Positions 44,669 to 54,257 of a DNA stretch of 64,000 nucleotides are shown here, piece by piece. Positions within the stretch are counted from its first letter, which is position 1; every line of letters begins with the position of its first letter. Made by a program: the position numbers and the translations under genes. This stretch comes from Thioclava indica (GTDB lineage: Bacteria > Pseudomonadota > Alphaproteobacteria > Rhodobacterales > Rhodobacteraceae), in assembly GCF_000714545.1 (NCBI RefSeq), contig NZ_AUNB01000018.1, positions 186,001 to 250,000 of the forward strand, written 5' to 3'. The notes beneath the pieces are model-generated. The model was not told the origin of the DNA and did not search any database. It worked only from the letters and a program-made list of their open reading frames with translations.

Positions 44669-44746
44669 CACGGTTCTCCATTAGCTGATGACCCAGCGTA
44701 AGCCGAATCACCCCCGTGAGACCAGTGTCAGATCACATAGCTGCGA

Positions 44747-46051
44747 TTATTCCCCGAAAACGCGCTTGAAAACCGTGTCCACATGCTTGGTGTGATAGCC
44801 AAGATCGAATTTTTCGTTGATCTCGTCTTCACTAAGTGCAGCACGCACATCGGCATCGGCCAGCAATTCCTCGCGGAAATCGGCACCTTTTTCCCAGACT
44901 TTCATCGCGTTGCGCTGCACCAGTTTATAGCTGTCTTCGCGCGACACGCCCGCCTGCGTCAATGCAAGCAAAACCCGCTGGCTCATGACCAAGCCTTTGA
45001 ACTTGTTCATGTTCGCCAGCATGTTGTCGGGGTAGATCACGAGATTCTCGATTACTCCCGCCAGACGGTTGAGCGCGAAATCAAGCGTCACGGTGGCATC
45101 GGGACCAATCGCGCGCTCGACCGAGGAATGCGAGATATCGCGTTCATGCCAAAGCGCCACGTTTTCCATCGCGGGCACGACGGCCATACGCACAAGGCGC
45201 GCGAGGCCGGTGAGGTTCTCCGTCAGCACCGGGTTACGTTTATGGGGCATCGCCGAGCTGCCCTTTTGGCCCTTGGAGAAGAACTCCTCGGCCTCAAGCA
45301 CCTCGGTGCGCTGCATGTGGCGGATTTCAATCGCGACGTTTTCGATACTAGAGGCCACAACGCCCAGCGTGGCAAAGAACATCGCGTGACGGTCGCGCGG
45401 GATCACTTGGGTGCTGATCGGCTCAACACGCAGACCGAGTTTCTCGCAGACATGTTCCTCGACCGCCGGGTCGATATTGGCAAACGTGCCGACCGCGCCG
45501 GAAATCGCGCCGGTGGCCACTTCCCAACGCGCTTTTTCCAGACGGTTTTTATTGCGATCCATCTCGGCATAGAAGCGCGCGAAGGTCAGCCCCATCGTCG
45601 TCGGTTCGGCGTGAATGCCGTGGCTGCGCCCGATGCGCACGGTGTCTTTATGCTCAAACGCGCGCTTTTTCAGTGCGGCGAGCAGGCGGTCCATATCGGC
45701 CAGCAGAATATCGGCCGCGCGCACGAGTTGGACGTTAAAGGTGGTGTCCAGAACGTCCGAGCTGGTCATGCCCTGATGCACGAACCGTGCCTCGGTCGAT
45801 CCGATATGCTCGGCCAGATGGGTCAGAAAGGCGATCACGTCATGCTTGGTCACGGCCTCGATCTCGTCGATGCGCGCGACGTCGAATTCCACGTCTTTCG
45901 CCTTCCACACAGCTTGCGCGGACTCGCGCGGGATCACGCCCAGATCGGCCTGAGCGTCGCAGGCATGAGCCTCGATCTCATACCAGATCTTGAACTTGCT
46001 GGCAGGTTCCCAGATATCGACCATCTCTTTGCGGGAATAACGCGGGATCAT
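44747..46051 (-). CDS. purB: Adenylosuccinate lyase
   Basis: Cleaves SAICAR and adenylosuccinate in purine synthesis. The 434 residues of the fumarase/aspartase superfamily include the N-terminal IPRYSRKEMVDIWE, GMTSSDVLDT, the catalytic His region GRSHGIHAEPTTMGL, and the signature KGSSAMPHKRNPVL. The length and motifs are complete. It acts in the same pathway as purC/S/Q at 21.7-23.5 kb but is transcribed separately. Confidence 0.97.
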   Translation of the reverse strand: MIPRYSRKEMVDIWEPASKFKIWYEIEAHACDAQADLGVIPRESAQAVWKAKDVEFDVARIDEIEAVTKHDVIAFLTHLAEHIGSTEARFVHQGMTSSDVLDTTFNVQLVRAADILLADMDRLLAALKKRAFEHKDTVRIGRSHGIHAEPTTMGLTFARFYAEMDRNKNRLEKARWEVATGAISGAVGTFANIDPAVEEHVCEKLGLRVEPISTQVIPRDRHAMFFATLGVVASSIENVAIEIRHMQRTEVLEAEEFFSKGQKGSSAMPHKRNPVLTENLTGLARLVRMAVVPAMENVALWHERDISHSSVERAIGPDATVTLDFALNRLAGVIENLVIYPDNMLANMNKFKGLVMSQRVLLALTQAGVSREDSYKLVQRNAMKVWEKGADFREELLADADVRAALSEDEINEKFDLGYHTKHVDTVFKRVFGE

Positions 46052-46126
46052 GGGCGCGGCCTTTCGATTGCAGGTGGTTTAGGCGGCTTGTTAGACTGTG
46101 CCTGCCTTTGGGGCAAGGGAGCGGTG

Positions 46127-46531
46127 ATGATCAGGCTGTGCGATTTTGTGGGAGACTGGCGTTTGACGCGTCGGATTTCTCATAGCGATGGCAGCGTCGC
46201 GCGCTTTGAGGGCAGGGCGGTGTTTGCCCCTGATCCTGCCGGGCTTCGCTATCATGAGAGCGGCGATCTGGTTTTGCCGGGCGGGCAGCGCATGACGGGC
46301 GAGCGCAGCTATCTATGGCGCGAGGCGGGCGCGCAGATCGCGGTGGCATTCGCCGATGGCCGCCCGTTCCACGCCTTTGATCCCGCGGATCCCCGCGCGC
46401 ATCACTCTTGTGCGCCCGACAGCTATGATGTGCGCTATGCATTTTGCGACTGGCCGCGTTGGCATTGCGTGTGGCGTGTGACAGGGCCGCGCAAGGACTA
46501 CGTGATGGAATCGCATTATACGCGCCTGTGA
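46127..46531 (+). CDS. DUF6314 family protein
   Basis: A 134-residue protein of the DUF6314 family, found in alphaproteobacteria. The pattern is LCDFVGDWRLTRRI at the start, then GERSYLW, FADGRPFHAFD, CAPDSYDVRYAF and WRVTGPRKDYVM, suggesting a small lipocalin-like beta barrel. The ATG at 46127 has AAGGGAG upstream. The frame is open back to 44783, but that stretch is antisense to purB and is not coding. Function is unknown. Confidence 0.88.
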   Translation: MIRLCDFVGDWRLTRRISHSDGSVARFEGRAVFAPDPAGLRYHESGDLVLPGGQRMTGERSYLWREAGAQIAVAFADGRPFHAFDPADPRAHHSCAPDSYDVRYAFCDWPRWHCVWRVTGPRKDYVMESHYTRL

Positions 46532-46616
46532 TCGCTGGCTTTGATCTGCGAATGAGACGGCGCAGTCAAATCTGATCACCTTCGTGCCACATTTGCGTGA
46601 AGTATTCCAACGCTTT

Positions 46617-46655
46617 GATTTTGCGACTTTTAATCCTTTGCAAAACGCAAAAATC
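46617..46655. promoter_or_regulatory. Inverted repeat upstream of the sugar transferase gene
   Basis: GATTTTGCG (46617-46625) and CGCAAAAATC (46646-46655) are complementary apart from one bulged base, 20 bases apart, in an AT-richer promoter-like stretch that also holds CtrA-type half sites. Confidence 0.45.
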
Positions 46656-46664
46656 AACACTTCC

Positions 46665-46672
46665 TTAACCAT
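46665..46672 (+). promoter_or_regulatory. CtrA half-site TTAACCAT, copy 1
   Basis: CCTTAACCAT matches the CtrA half-site and lies 129 bases before the sugar transferase ATG. Confidence 0.45.
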
Positions 46673-46730
46673 CTCTGCCGCGAAAGGAGCGCAACATCAC
46701 TCCGCTTTGGACACAGATTTGAACGAATCC

Positions 46731-46738
46731 TTAACCAT
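46731..46738 (+). promoter_or_regulatory. CtrA half-site TTAACCAT, copy 2
   Basis: A second TCCTTAACCAT, 66 bases after the first in the same orientation, 63 bases before the ATG. Confidence 0.45.
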
Positions 46739-46800
46739 AACCGACCGTTGAAGGGTGCCATGAAAGGCCCCCGACGAAGGTAAGGGTTAGGGCACAAGCC

Positions 46801-47484
46801 ATGAGCGAATTCACCACCAATATCGCGCTGAAACGCCAAGCGGTTGCACAGTCAAGTTTTGCAGGCGTTGCGCCTTACCGCGCTGCTGGCAAGCGGGTGT
46901 TTGATATCGTGATGGTGCTGGCGGTGATGCCGGTGCTGTTGCCGCTGGTGCTGCTGTTGGCCGTTTTGGTGTCGCTGGATGGCGGGCCTGCGTTCTTTGC
47001 CCAAAGCCGCATTGGCCGTGACGGTAAGACCTTCAAAATGTGGAAGCTGCGCACAATGGTGGTCAATGCCGAGGCCAAGTTGAGCGCGCTGTGCGCCGCC
47101 GATCCCGCAATTGCGCAGGAATGGGCCGTGAATCAAAAGCTCGCCCATGATCCGCGCATCACCCGTATCGGGGCGTTCTTGCGCCGCACCAGTCTTGATG
47201 AGCTGCCGCAGTTCTTCAACGTGCTGTTTGGTTCAATGAGCCTTGTTGGCCCGCGTCCCTTCCTTGCCTCGCAAGAAGAGACCTATCAGGATGCGATGGG
47301 CCGCGCTTATTACCGGATGCGTCCGGGCATCACCGGGCTGTGGCAAGTGGTGGGCCGCTCTTCTAGCGCGTTCGTGGATCGTGTCCGCTTTGACGAGCGC
47401 TACTATGCAAAAATGTCGCTGATGAGTGATGTGATGTTGTGCCTGATGACCGTCGCCGTGGTGTTCAAACAAACCGGCAAGTGA
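46801..47484 (+). CDS. ExoY-type undecaprenyl-phosphate sugar transferase
   Basis: A 227-residue initiating sugar-phosphate transferase that loads the first sugar on the lipid carrier in exopolysaccharide synthesis. After a single membrane segment (about 34-57, [20 protein letters not shown]) it has the family motifs [39 protein letters not shown] and SLVGPRPFL. It is of the short type without the five-helix N-terminal region of WbaP. It opens the polysaccharide region, with CtrA-like half-sites upstream. Confidence 0.92.
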   Translation: MSEFTTNIALKRQAVAQSSFAGVAPYRAAGKRVFDIVMVLAVMPVLLPLVLLLAVLVSLDGGPAFFAQSRIGRDGKTFKMWKLRTMVVNAEAKLSALCAADPAIAQEWAVNQKLAHDPRITRIGAFLRRTSLDELPQFFNVLFGSMSLVGPRPFLASQEETYQDAMGRAYYRMRPGITGLWQVVGRSSSAFVDRVRFDERYYAKMSLMSDVMLCLMTVAVVFKQTGK

Positions 47485-47538
47485 TCGCGTGCCTCCCAAG
47501 CGATCTGCAAGCGACCCATGTTCGGGGCGTTTTGCCAT

Positions 47539-48318
47539 TCAGCCTCGAACGGTGAGGAATTTCAGCCCGTTGCGGTCAAACCAAGCGGCACTCAAGCGCC
47601 CCGATTGGCTGGCACCGGTATCGAGCGCCACACGACCCCGATCCACAAACGGCTCGGCGACAACCCAGTGACCATGCGCAATCCACAGCCCGTCACGGCG
47701 CGGCGCGCTGCCAAACCGCGCATGCCCCCACAACAGCGCATCGGCGTTTTGACGTTCCAGCGGGTAGTAAGGATCGGCCCCGGCATGGGTCACCGCCAGA
47801 TTGCTCTCGCGCCAATAGAGCGGACAGGCATCAAGCCAGGCCAGCGTCTCGGCCCCGATCGCGCGCGCCAGATCCATGCGCAGTGTGTCCAGTGCCTCCG
47901 TGTCCGGCTGGCTCGGGTTGGGCGGGGTCAGACCGTAACTGCGCAGGGTCGCAGCGCCCCCCAGCTTGAACCAGCGCACGGAATGCGCATCTGGCGAGAT
48001 CAGGAAATCCAGCATCATGCGTTCATGATTGCCCATCAGGCAGATCACCCGCTCGGGCGCGGCCTGTTGTGCGGCGTGCAACATCGCCAGCACCCGCGCG
48101 CTGTCAGGGCCGCGGTCAATCATGTCGCCCACGGTGATGACACGCGCGCGCTCGGCCTCGGGCTGCTGGCCGATCTGGTCAAACATCGCGCCCAGCAAAT
48201 CGGCACGCCCATGCAGATCGCCGATCACGCAGACCGGGTCTTGTGGCCGGGGCAGGCCGTGGTGTGGCGCGGCGCTTTTGGCGGGGCGCGCAAATTTATT
48301 AAGCAATGAGGTGAGCAT
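47539..48318 (-). CDS. Metallophosphoesterase (PPP-type serine/threonine phosphatase family)
   Basis: A 259-residue two-metal phosphoesterase. The motifs GDLHGRAD, VGDMIDRGPDS and GNHERMM give the ligands, followed by HGHW near the C terminus. Members act on phosphoproteins, diadenosine polyphosphates or RNA ends. Its position inside the polysaccharide region, between the sugar transferase and a glycosyltransferase but on the opposite strand, makes a regulatory role against the BY-kinase conceivable; BY-kinase phosphatases are normally of other families, so this is speculative. Confidence 0.9.
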   Translation of the reverse strand: MLTSLLNKFARPAKSAAPHHGLPRPQDPVCVIGDLHGRADLLGAMFDQIGQQPEAERARVITVGDMIDRGPDSARVLAMLHAAQQAAPERVICLMGNHERMMLDFLISPDAHSVRWFKLGGAATLRSYGLTPPNPSQPDTEALDTLRMDLARAIGAETLAWLDACPLYWRESNLAVTHAGADPYYPLERQNADALLWGHARFGSAPRRDGLWIAHGHWVVAEPFVDRGRVALDTGASQSGRLSAAWFDRNGLKFLTVRG

Positions 48319-48444
48319 GTTTGAAAGGGGTACTCGCGCAGGGCTGGAATCCCGTGTGTTTTGGCGACATAAGCATGTTCAGGACAAAGCGGAAGGGGGT
48401 CACACAAAGGTGGGCAACAAACCGCTGCACGCAAGGGGCGAGTG

Positions 48445-49656
48445 ATGGCAGTTTCAAGCGCAGACAGGCGTATTTTGATCGTGGTGGAAAACCTGCCTGT
48501 GCCGCTGGATCGTCGCGTTTGGCTAGAGGCCACGACGCTGGCCGGGGCGGGCTATCAGGTGTCGGTGATCTGCCCGATGGGGCGGGGCTGGGATGCGCCT
48601 TATGAGGTGATCGAGGGCATCCATATCTATCGCCATCCTGCCCCGCCCGAGGCCCATTCCGGCGCGGTGGCCTACACCAAAGAGTATTGGCACGCGATCA
48701 AGGCATGGGGTCGTCTGGCCCGTGTGGTGCGGCGCGAGCGGGGTTTTGACGTCATTCAAGGCTGCAACCCGCCCGATCTGATCTGGCTGCTTGCGCTGCG
48801 CTATCGGCTGTCGGGCGTGCGCTATATGTTTGATCATCATGATGTCTGCCCCGAATTGTTTGAGGCCAAATTCAATAAAAAGGGCCTGCTGTGGGGTGTC
48901 ATGCGAGTGTGGGAGCGTATCACCTTTGCCTGCGCGTCTGTGTCGATGGCCACCAACGAAAGCTTTCGCCAGATCGCTATCAAGCGTGGCAAGATGGCAC
49001 CCGAGGATGTGTTCGTCGTGCGCTCGGCTCCGCGTGTTGAAACCTTTCTGCCCGGCCCCGGCGACGCGCGTTATCGCCACGGCGCGAAAACGGTGCTCGG
49101 CTATATCGGGGTGATCGGGCAGCAAGAAGGGATGGATCTGCTGATCGAGGCGCTGCACATCCTGATCCGCGATCTGGGTCATGACGATGTGCATCTGGTG
49201 ATCGTGGGCTTTGGTCCCGAAGTGCCGATGGTGCAGGCCGATGTCGCCGCGCGTGGGTTGGCTGATCACGTCACCTTCACCGGCCCGCTGTATGGTGATG
49301 AGATGCTGGCGGCGATGAACGCGATTGATATCGGCGTCGCGCCCGATCCGAAAAACGCGATGAATGACATTTCGACGATGAACAAGGTCATGGAATATAT
49401 GACGTTGGAAAAACCCTTGGTGCAGTTTGATCTGACCGAGGGTCGGGCCTCGGCGGGGGAGGCTGCGCGCTATGCCAAGGCCAATGATCCGCGCGATTTC
49501 GCCGCCCAGATCGCGGCGCTGATCGACGCACCCGAAGCCGCGCGCGCCATGGGGCAGGCGGGGCGTAAACGGGTGCTGGACTCGCTGGCCTGGGATTTCT
49601 CGGCCAAGCAGCTTCTGGCGGCCTATGATCGGTTATTCTTCAAGATCGGGAAATAA
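48445..49656 (+). CDS. GT4 family glycosyltransferase
   Basis: A 403-residue GT-B glycosyltransferase. N-terminal ILIVVENLPVPLDRRVWLEATTL and YMFDHHDVCPELFEAKF match WbuB/exopolysaccharide GT4 enzymes, and the C-terminal half contains GYIGVIGQQEGMDLLIEAL, VIVGFGPE and the nucleotide-sugar region NDISTMNKVMEYM. It likely adds a sugar to the lipid-linked repeat. ATG 48445 has AAGGGG upstream and is preferred to the GTG three bases before. Confidence 0.93.
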   Translation: MAVSSADRRILIVVENLPVPLDRRVWLEATTLAGAGYQVSVICPMGRGWDAPYEVIEGIHIYRHPAPPEAHSGAVAYTKEYWHAIKAWGRLARVVRRERGFDVIQGCNPPDLIWLLALRYRLSGVRYMFDHHDVCPELFEAKFNKKGLLWGVMRVWERITFACASVSMATNESFRQIAIKRGKMAPEDVFVVRSAPRVETFLPGPGDARYRHGAKTVLGYIGVIGQQEGMDLLIEALHILIRDLGHDDVHLVIVGFGPEVPMVQADVAARGLADHVTFTGPLYGDEMLAAMNAIDIGVAPDPKNAMNDISTMNKVMEYMTLEKPLVQFDLTEGRASAGEAARYAKANDPRDFAAQIAALIDAPEAARAMGQAGRKRVLDSLAWDFSAKQLLAAYDRLFFKIGK

Positions 49657-49804
49657 TGTGCGTTGGTGTGGGGTAACTGTTTCGCCCTGCGCATGAAATT
49701 AGCCAAATGTTGACGCATTCGTGCTTGATTAGCGCCGCAATCTCGACACAAATACCCCCGACGCGCCCCGAATTAGCGGGGCAGATATCCGCTGGGGGGC
49801 TGAT

Positions 49805-50104
49805 ATGACGCGACATTCGAAAACCGGTTTCGGGGCTGCCGCCCTGATCTTGGGACTGATGCTGGCAGGCACAGCCGGGGCGGGCGATTTGCGCCAGATT
49901 GCCCCTGTTGAGGTCGTAGATACGGCCACGAAGCAAGGTGAATATGATCCGGTGGCCCATGCGCTGGCGACTGGCCTGACGCCCGAACGCGCCGATGCGA
50001 TGCTTGATAGCGCGATGCAGACCGCACAAAGCTGCCCGATGGTGTTTGATACCCGCAAGCCGATTGCGCATTGCTGGGAAGGGCTTGAGCAGACCGGATC
50101 GTGA
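49805..50104 (+). CDS. Small secreted hypothetical protein (99 aa)
   Basis: A 99-residue exported protein: signal peptide about 1-26 (GFGAAALILGLMLAGTAGAG), then a 70-residue mature part with LATGLTPERADAMLDSAM and two cysteines in SCPMVFD and AHCWEG that could form a disulfide. I do not recognise the family. It has no exosortase-type tail. It ends two bases before the convergent exosortase stop. A GGGGGG-rich ribosome binding site precedes the ATG at 49805. Confidence 0.7.
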   Translation: MTRHSKTGFGAAALILGLMLAGTAGAGDLRQIAPVEVVDTATKQGEYDPVAHALATGLTPERADAMLDSAMQTAQSCPMVFDTRKPIAHCWEGLEQTGS

Positions 50105-50105
50105 T

Positions 50106-51683
50106 CTAGTCGGGAACGTAGGCGCGCATCTGGGGCAGGCTGCGCGCGATGAACTTCACCAAGCGCGCATCGGCCACCGAGATATCCTCATTCGCGCCAA
50201 TCGGCGTGACATAGCGGATCAACGCGCCATCGGTGCGCCCGCGCGTGACGCCATCGACAATCACCGACAGCTTGGCGCGCCAGTCATTGATCATCGCCAC
50301 GCCGCGCTCGTCAAACCAATAGTAAACCAACTGACGGTTCAGCCCCTTGGTGATCACCGCGCGGTTGACCTCGAACGGCGCGCGTCCCGGCAGCGTCAGG
50401 GTGTGGGGGGCAAAATCGCTGACCTCCCAGCCGCCCACGGGTAGACAGACCTCGGGGGAATGGATGCCCGCGCCGCCGGTCTGATCGCCATACCACGCCA
50501 CGAACAGATTGACCGCCGCGCTGCGATCGGGGCTGGCGTAGATGGCGTTCAGATAATCACTCGCGCCCAGCACTTTCACGGTTTCGGGTTCCAGCGCGCG
50601 TGTCTCGCCGCGCCAGCCGTCAATGGTGCGCGGGAAGGTGGCAAAATCGCTGCGCTGGGGCGTGATTGCCTCGGGGCGGGGCAGGGCGATAAGGGCGGTG
50701 GTTGCCAATGCGGCCAACCCCAGTGCCACCATCAACGCGCGAGAGGGGGCGATATTGGCAAGCCTGCGCATTTCCGGCGCAAAGCGGCGATAATCCAGAT
50801 CGAGCGCCTCTGACAGCGGGCGCGGATGGGGCGTCAGGCGTTGCAAGCCAACCGCTGTCAGGCTGAGGATCGCAATCGCTGCGCCGAAAATCACCCAGCC
50901 CTCAAAGACGTGCAAAAACCCTTCGGCCTGCCCGATCCCGTAGCTGTTGACCAAAATTGCCACAACGCCGATGCGCAAGCTGTTGAGCGCAATGGTCAGC
51001 GGTGCCGCCATCAGGAACAACACCGCCTTATGCCAGAACGGGCCGCGATAGAGGATGCCGAACAGGTAGGAAAAACTGAGGATCGGGAACAGGTAGCGCA
51101 GCCCCGAACAGGCCTCGGCGACTTGCAGCTTGTAGACGCCCAGATCAATCACATTGCCCGACAGAAACACCGGAATGTCAAACGCGCGCACCAACATCAC
51201 GCCCAGCTGCGACGAGATCAGTTGCAGCACAATTGTCAGCTTCCAATAGAGGATCTGGGGCAGGGGCAGCATGAAAATCAGATGCAAGACGGGCTTCCAA
51301 TGGCGGCGCCCCGCCTGCCAGCCCATGACCAACAGCACGACGCCCATCAGCCAGCCAATCAGCGCGTAGGTGACGATATCGGGGATCTGCGCAAGGGTGC
51401 CAAACGTCGCCACGCCAAGCGCAGCCATGATCGCGACAATGCCTTGCCAGCGGCTTTGATGCGCCAACGCAGGCGGGGCATGACGCAGCTCGCGCGCAAA
51501 AAGATAAAGCGAAATCAGCGGGATCAGCGGGCCGTGGCTGTATTCCGGCGTGGACCAGGCCGCGCCCAGACTGTGCAGGCCCAGCGTAAAAAACGGAGCG
51601 CAGGCCAAAGCGAGAGCGGCCGCCCCAAGGGCGCCCCACGGCAGGCTGCGCGCGGCGCGCAGATTGGTGCTGGCAATGCTCAT
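50106..51683 (-). CDS. xrtD: Exosortase with fused EpsI domain (XrtD type)
   Basis: A 525-residue inner-membrane transpeptidase-like protein that would process C-terminally tagged exported proteins. The N-terminal part has about eight helices with the exosortase triad: C192 in VAEACSGLRYLFP, R237 in ALNSLRIG and H258 in FLHVFEGW. The C-terminal third (from about residue 340) is an EpsI domain with SPEVCLPVGGWEV. This fusion is characteristic of XrtD, whose cognate tail in Rhodobacterales is VPLPA-CTERM; assignment to that subtype is from memory of the family. The ATG at 51683 follows GAGAGCAGAC; the open frame upstream has no ATG. No tagged substrate is encoded in the window. Confidence 0.88.
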   Translation of the reverse strand: MSIASTNLRAARSLPWGALGAAALALACAPFFTLGLHSLGAAWSTPEYSHGPLIPLISLYLFARELRHAPPALAHQSRWQGIVAIMAALGVATFGTLAQIPDIVTYALIGWLMGVVLLVMGWQAGRRHWKPVLHLIFMLPLPQILYWKLTIVLQLISSQLGVMLVRAFDIPVFLSGNVIDLGVYKLQVAEACSGLRYLFPILSFSYLFGILYRGPFWHKAVLFLMAAPLTIALNSLRIGVVAILVNSYGIGQAEGFLHVFEGWVIFGAAIAILSLTAVGLQRLTPHPRPLSEALDLDYRRFAPEMRRLANIAPSRALMVALGLAALATTALIALPRPEAITPQRSDFATFPRTIDGWRGETRALEPETVKVLGASDYLNAIYASPDRSAAVNLFVAWYGDQTGGAGIHSPEVCLPVGGWEVSDFAPHTLTLPGRAPFEVNRAVITKGLNRQLVYYWFDERGVAMINDWRAKLSVIVDGVTRGRTDGALIRYVTPIGANEDISVADARLVKFIARSLPQMRAYVPD

Positions 51684-51800
51684 GTCTGCTCTCGTTGGCG
51701 AGGCGTCTGATGCGCCCCTTTCGCCAAAGCTTACGGTGCAAATAGGCCCCGCCAAAGGCAAAACCGTGATCAAGCTGTGCGAAATGCAAGGGTCTGTGTC

Positions 51801-54257
51801 TTAATTCCCGCTTTTTGCACCCGCTTGCAGCGCCTTTAGCTTGGCGGGCGCATCTTTCATCTGCGCAGGCAAGTTAGCCCCGGCCAGATCCAGCGCTTTT
51901 TGCATCTGCTCGGCGGCCTTGGCATCCTGGCCATTGGCCGCCAGCACCATCGCATAATGATACTGCGCCAGCGCACTCTCGGGCAGACCAGCAGCGGCGG
52001 CGGCCAGCAACGGCTCGGCCTGCGCGAAGTTGCCAAGGCGGTATTCGGCCCAGCCATAGGTGTCTTTGAACGCAGGCTCGGGGCTTTCACGAAAACGCTG
52101 CGCGATGCGGGCGGCGCGGGTAAGACTGGGCTTGTCGTCGCGATGCTGGCTCAGCAGGCTGGCAAGGTTGTTGGCCAGCACCGCATTGTCGGAACTGCGC
52201 TGATAAAGCGCGTCATAGGTGGCGATTGCGGCCTCATACTGGCCCGCTTTTTGCTGTGAGCGAGCGCGATAGAGCAACAACAGCGGATCGGGCGAGGCGC
52301 CTTGCGCGGCCAGCGTCGTGTCGATGATCTGTGCGGCATCCCCGTCGCGCCCGGCGGCAGCCAGCAAGCGATACAACTGGCGCGCGGGCTGGCTGTCGGC
52401 GGGGCGTTCAGACAGCAGTGCACGCAAGCCCGCCTCGGCCGCTTTGCCCTGACCTGTCAGCGCGTCAAGATTGGCGCTGAGCAGGCGCAAGCCGCGATCG
52501 TCGGGGTTGGCGGCAAGCTGATCGGCCAAGTAGCTATGGGCGGCATCGGCGCGCCCGGCGGCAAGCTGGGCCTGAATTACGGCGGCAATCGCGCCGTTGT
52601 TGCTGGTGCTGTCGGCCAGCGATTTCAGCGTATCAATCGCCGCATCGCTTTGCCCGCGCCCCAGCAAAATCGCCGCGCGGATGGATTGCGCCAGCGCCGC
52701 ACCCTCGGGACGTTTGAGCGCATCAAGATGCTCGGCGATGCGCTGAGCCTGCGCCCAATCAGTCTGGCTAAGCGCCAGATCGGCTTGGCGATGCAGCAGG
52801 CCCGGATCATCGGGATTGCGCTGGATCGCCTCGGATAGCAGAGCGGCTGCGGCGGTGATGCGTTTCTGATCAAGCAGAAAATCGGTGTAGTTGCGCGCCT
52901 CGGTGGCGCCGTGATCGGTGGCCTCATAGGCTTGCGCCAGACGTGCGCCCGCCAGATCGGGCGCGCCCTCGCGCAAGTTCGCCTGCGCCATCAGTGTCAG
53001 GGTCGGGGCGTTTTGCGGGGCCTGTTGCAGCGCGCGACGCAGCGCGACCAGCGCGTCTTCGGGATTGTCATCCTCAATCAGCCACTGCGCGCGCAGCCGC
53101 AGCGCCGCCACCAGATCGGGCGCGGCTTTGAGCGCTGCATCAAGTTCCGCCTGCGCTGCCTCGCGCTGTCCGGCACGGTCCAGCATCTGCGCATAGCTCA
53201 CACGCAGCCGGTCGGTTTGCTCGCCCTCGGGCGCGTCCTGCAACAGGGTTTTCATCCGCGCGAGGGCTGAGTCCTGTCGCCCTGCGGTGAAATCGAGATC
53301 GGCCCGCATCGCGCCAAACAGCCGCGCATTGGGCGTGCCTTTGGATTGGGCGATCAGGCTGTCGAGTTCCTTCGCCGCCGCATCAACCCCCCGGCTTTGC
53401 GCCAGAAACTGCACAAGCTGCACATAGCCTTCGGTTTCCGAGGCCGGATCGCCCGCCAGTTTGCGCAGGAAATCGGCCGCGCCATCGGGATTATCGCGCA
53501 GCACATACCACGCAATCAGCGCGGTGCGGGTCTTGGGATCATCGGGAAACAGCTTTTGCATCTGCTTGAGCTGCGGGCCGATCTGATCATTGCGCTTGAG
53601 CTTTGCCAGCAGTTCCAGCCGCATCACTTGCAAGCGGTATTGTGCAGGTTTTTGCGCCAGCGCCGAGTCAACCGCCGCAAGCGTGCCTGCCTGATCGCCT
53701 TGCGCATTCAGCGTGTCGATCAGCACATGCCACGCGGTCGCAACATCGGGGGCGCGTTGGGCCAGCGCGCGCGCCTGCGTCGCTATGCCAGCATAGGCCG
53801 AGGTCTCATTGCGCGCCATCGCCGCGCGCAGTTGCAGCGCCAGCCCCACCGCCAGCGCACCCGGATCATCGGGGGCCAGATCAAGCGTGGCGTTCATCTG
53901 GCGGCGCGCCTCGTCAGGGTTGCCCGAGCGCAGCGATAGCTCGGCCAGAACACGATGCGCGTCGGCCAGATCGGGATATTGCTCGGCGAGACGCAGATAT
54001 TGCCCATAGGCTTCTTGCACGCGACCGCTTGCCAATAGCAAATCGCCATATTCGCGCCGCGCCGCCTGATGCGAATTGTCGTATTCAAAGACGTTGCGCA
54101 GCTCGATCATGGCGCGGGGGATGTCGCCTTTTGCAACAAGTGCCATCGCGGAGTCGTAATAGTCGTCCGCTTTTTCCTGTTTGCTTTTGCAGCCCGCCAA
54201 CGCGAGTGCCGCGCATAGCAAAATCAAGGCGGGTTTTGCCCCGTTCTGTCGCACCAT
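51801..54257 (-). CDS. prsT: PrsT-like TPR lipoprotein of exosortase systems
   Basis: An 818-residue lipoprotein made largely of tetratricopeptide repeats. The signal is MVRQNGAKPALILLCAALAL followed by lipobox AGC, so Cys is lipidated. The rest is continuous TPR-type helices with repeated LAPDDPGAL-, NPDDPGLL- and NPDDRGL-like turns. Such proteins (PrsT) accompany PEP-CTERM/exosortase exopolysaccharide loci and may scaffold the polymer export complex. It is 117 bases upstream of xrtD on the same strand, so the pair is probably one transcript. Confidence 0.9.
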   Translation of the reverse strand: MVRQNGAKPALILLCAALALAGCKSKQEKADDYYDSAMALVAKGDIPRAMIELRNVFEYDNSHQAARREYGDLLLASGRVQEAYGQYLRLAEQYPDLADAHRVLAELSLRSGNPDEARRQMNATLDLAPDDPGALAVGLALQLRAAMARNETSAYAGIATQARALAQRAPDVATAWHVLIDTLNAQGDQAGTLAAVDSALAQKPAQYRLQVMRLELLAKLKRNDQIGPQLKQMQKLFPDDPKTRTALIAWYVLRDNPDGAADFLRKLAGDPASETEGYVQLVQFLAQSRGVDAAAKELDSLIAQSKGTPNARLFGAMRADLDFTAGRQDSALARMKTLLQDAPEGEQTDRLRVSYAQMLDRAGQREAAQAELDAALKAAPDLVAALRLRAQWLIEDDNPEDALVALRRALQQAPQNAPTLTLMAQANLREGAPDLAGARLAQAYEATDHGATEARNYTDFLLDQKRITAAAALLSEAIQRNPDDPGLLHRQADLALSQTDWAQAQRIAEHLDALKRPEGAALAQSIRAAILLGRGQSDAAIDTLKSLADSTSNNGAIAAVIQAQLAAGRADAAHSYLADQLAANPDDRGLRLLSANLDALTGQGKAAEAGLRALLSERPADSQPARQLYRLLAAAGRDGDAAQIIDTTLAAQGASPDPLLLLYRARSQQKAGQYEAAIATYDALYQRSSDNAVLANNLASLLSQHRDDKPSLTRAARIAQRFRESPEPAFKDTYGWAEYRLGNFAQAEPLLAAAAAGLPESALAQYHYAMVLAANGQDAKAAEQMQKALDLAGANLPAQMKDAPAKLKALQAGAKSGN

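Noticed and set aside
44783-46126. N-terminal extension of the DUF6314 protein back to 44783
   Set aside because: The stretch is antisense to purB; the ATG at 46127 with AAGGGAG gives the full conserved domain.
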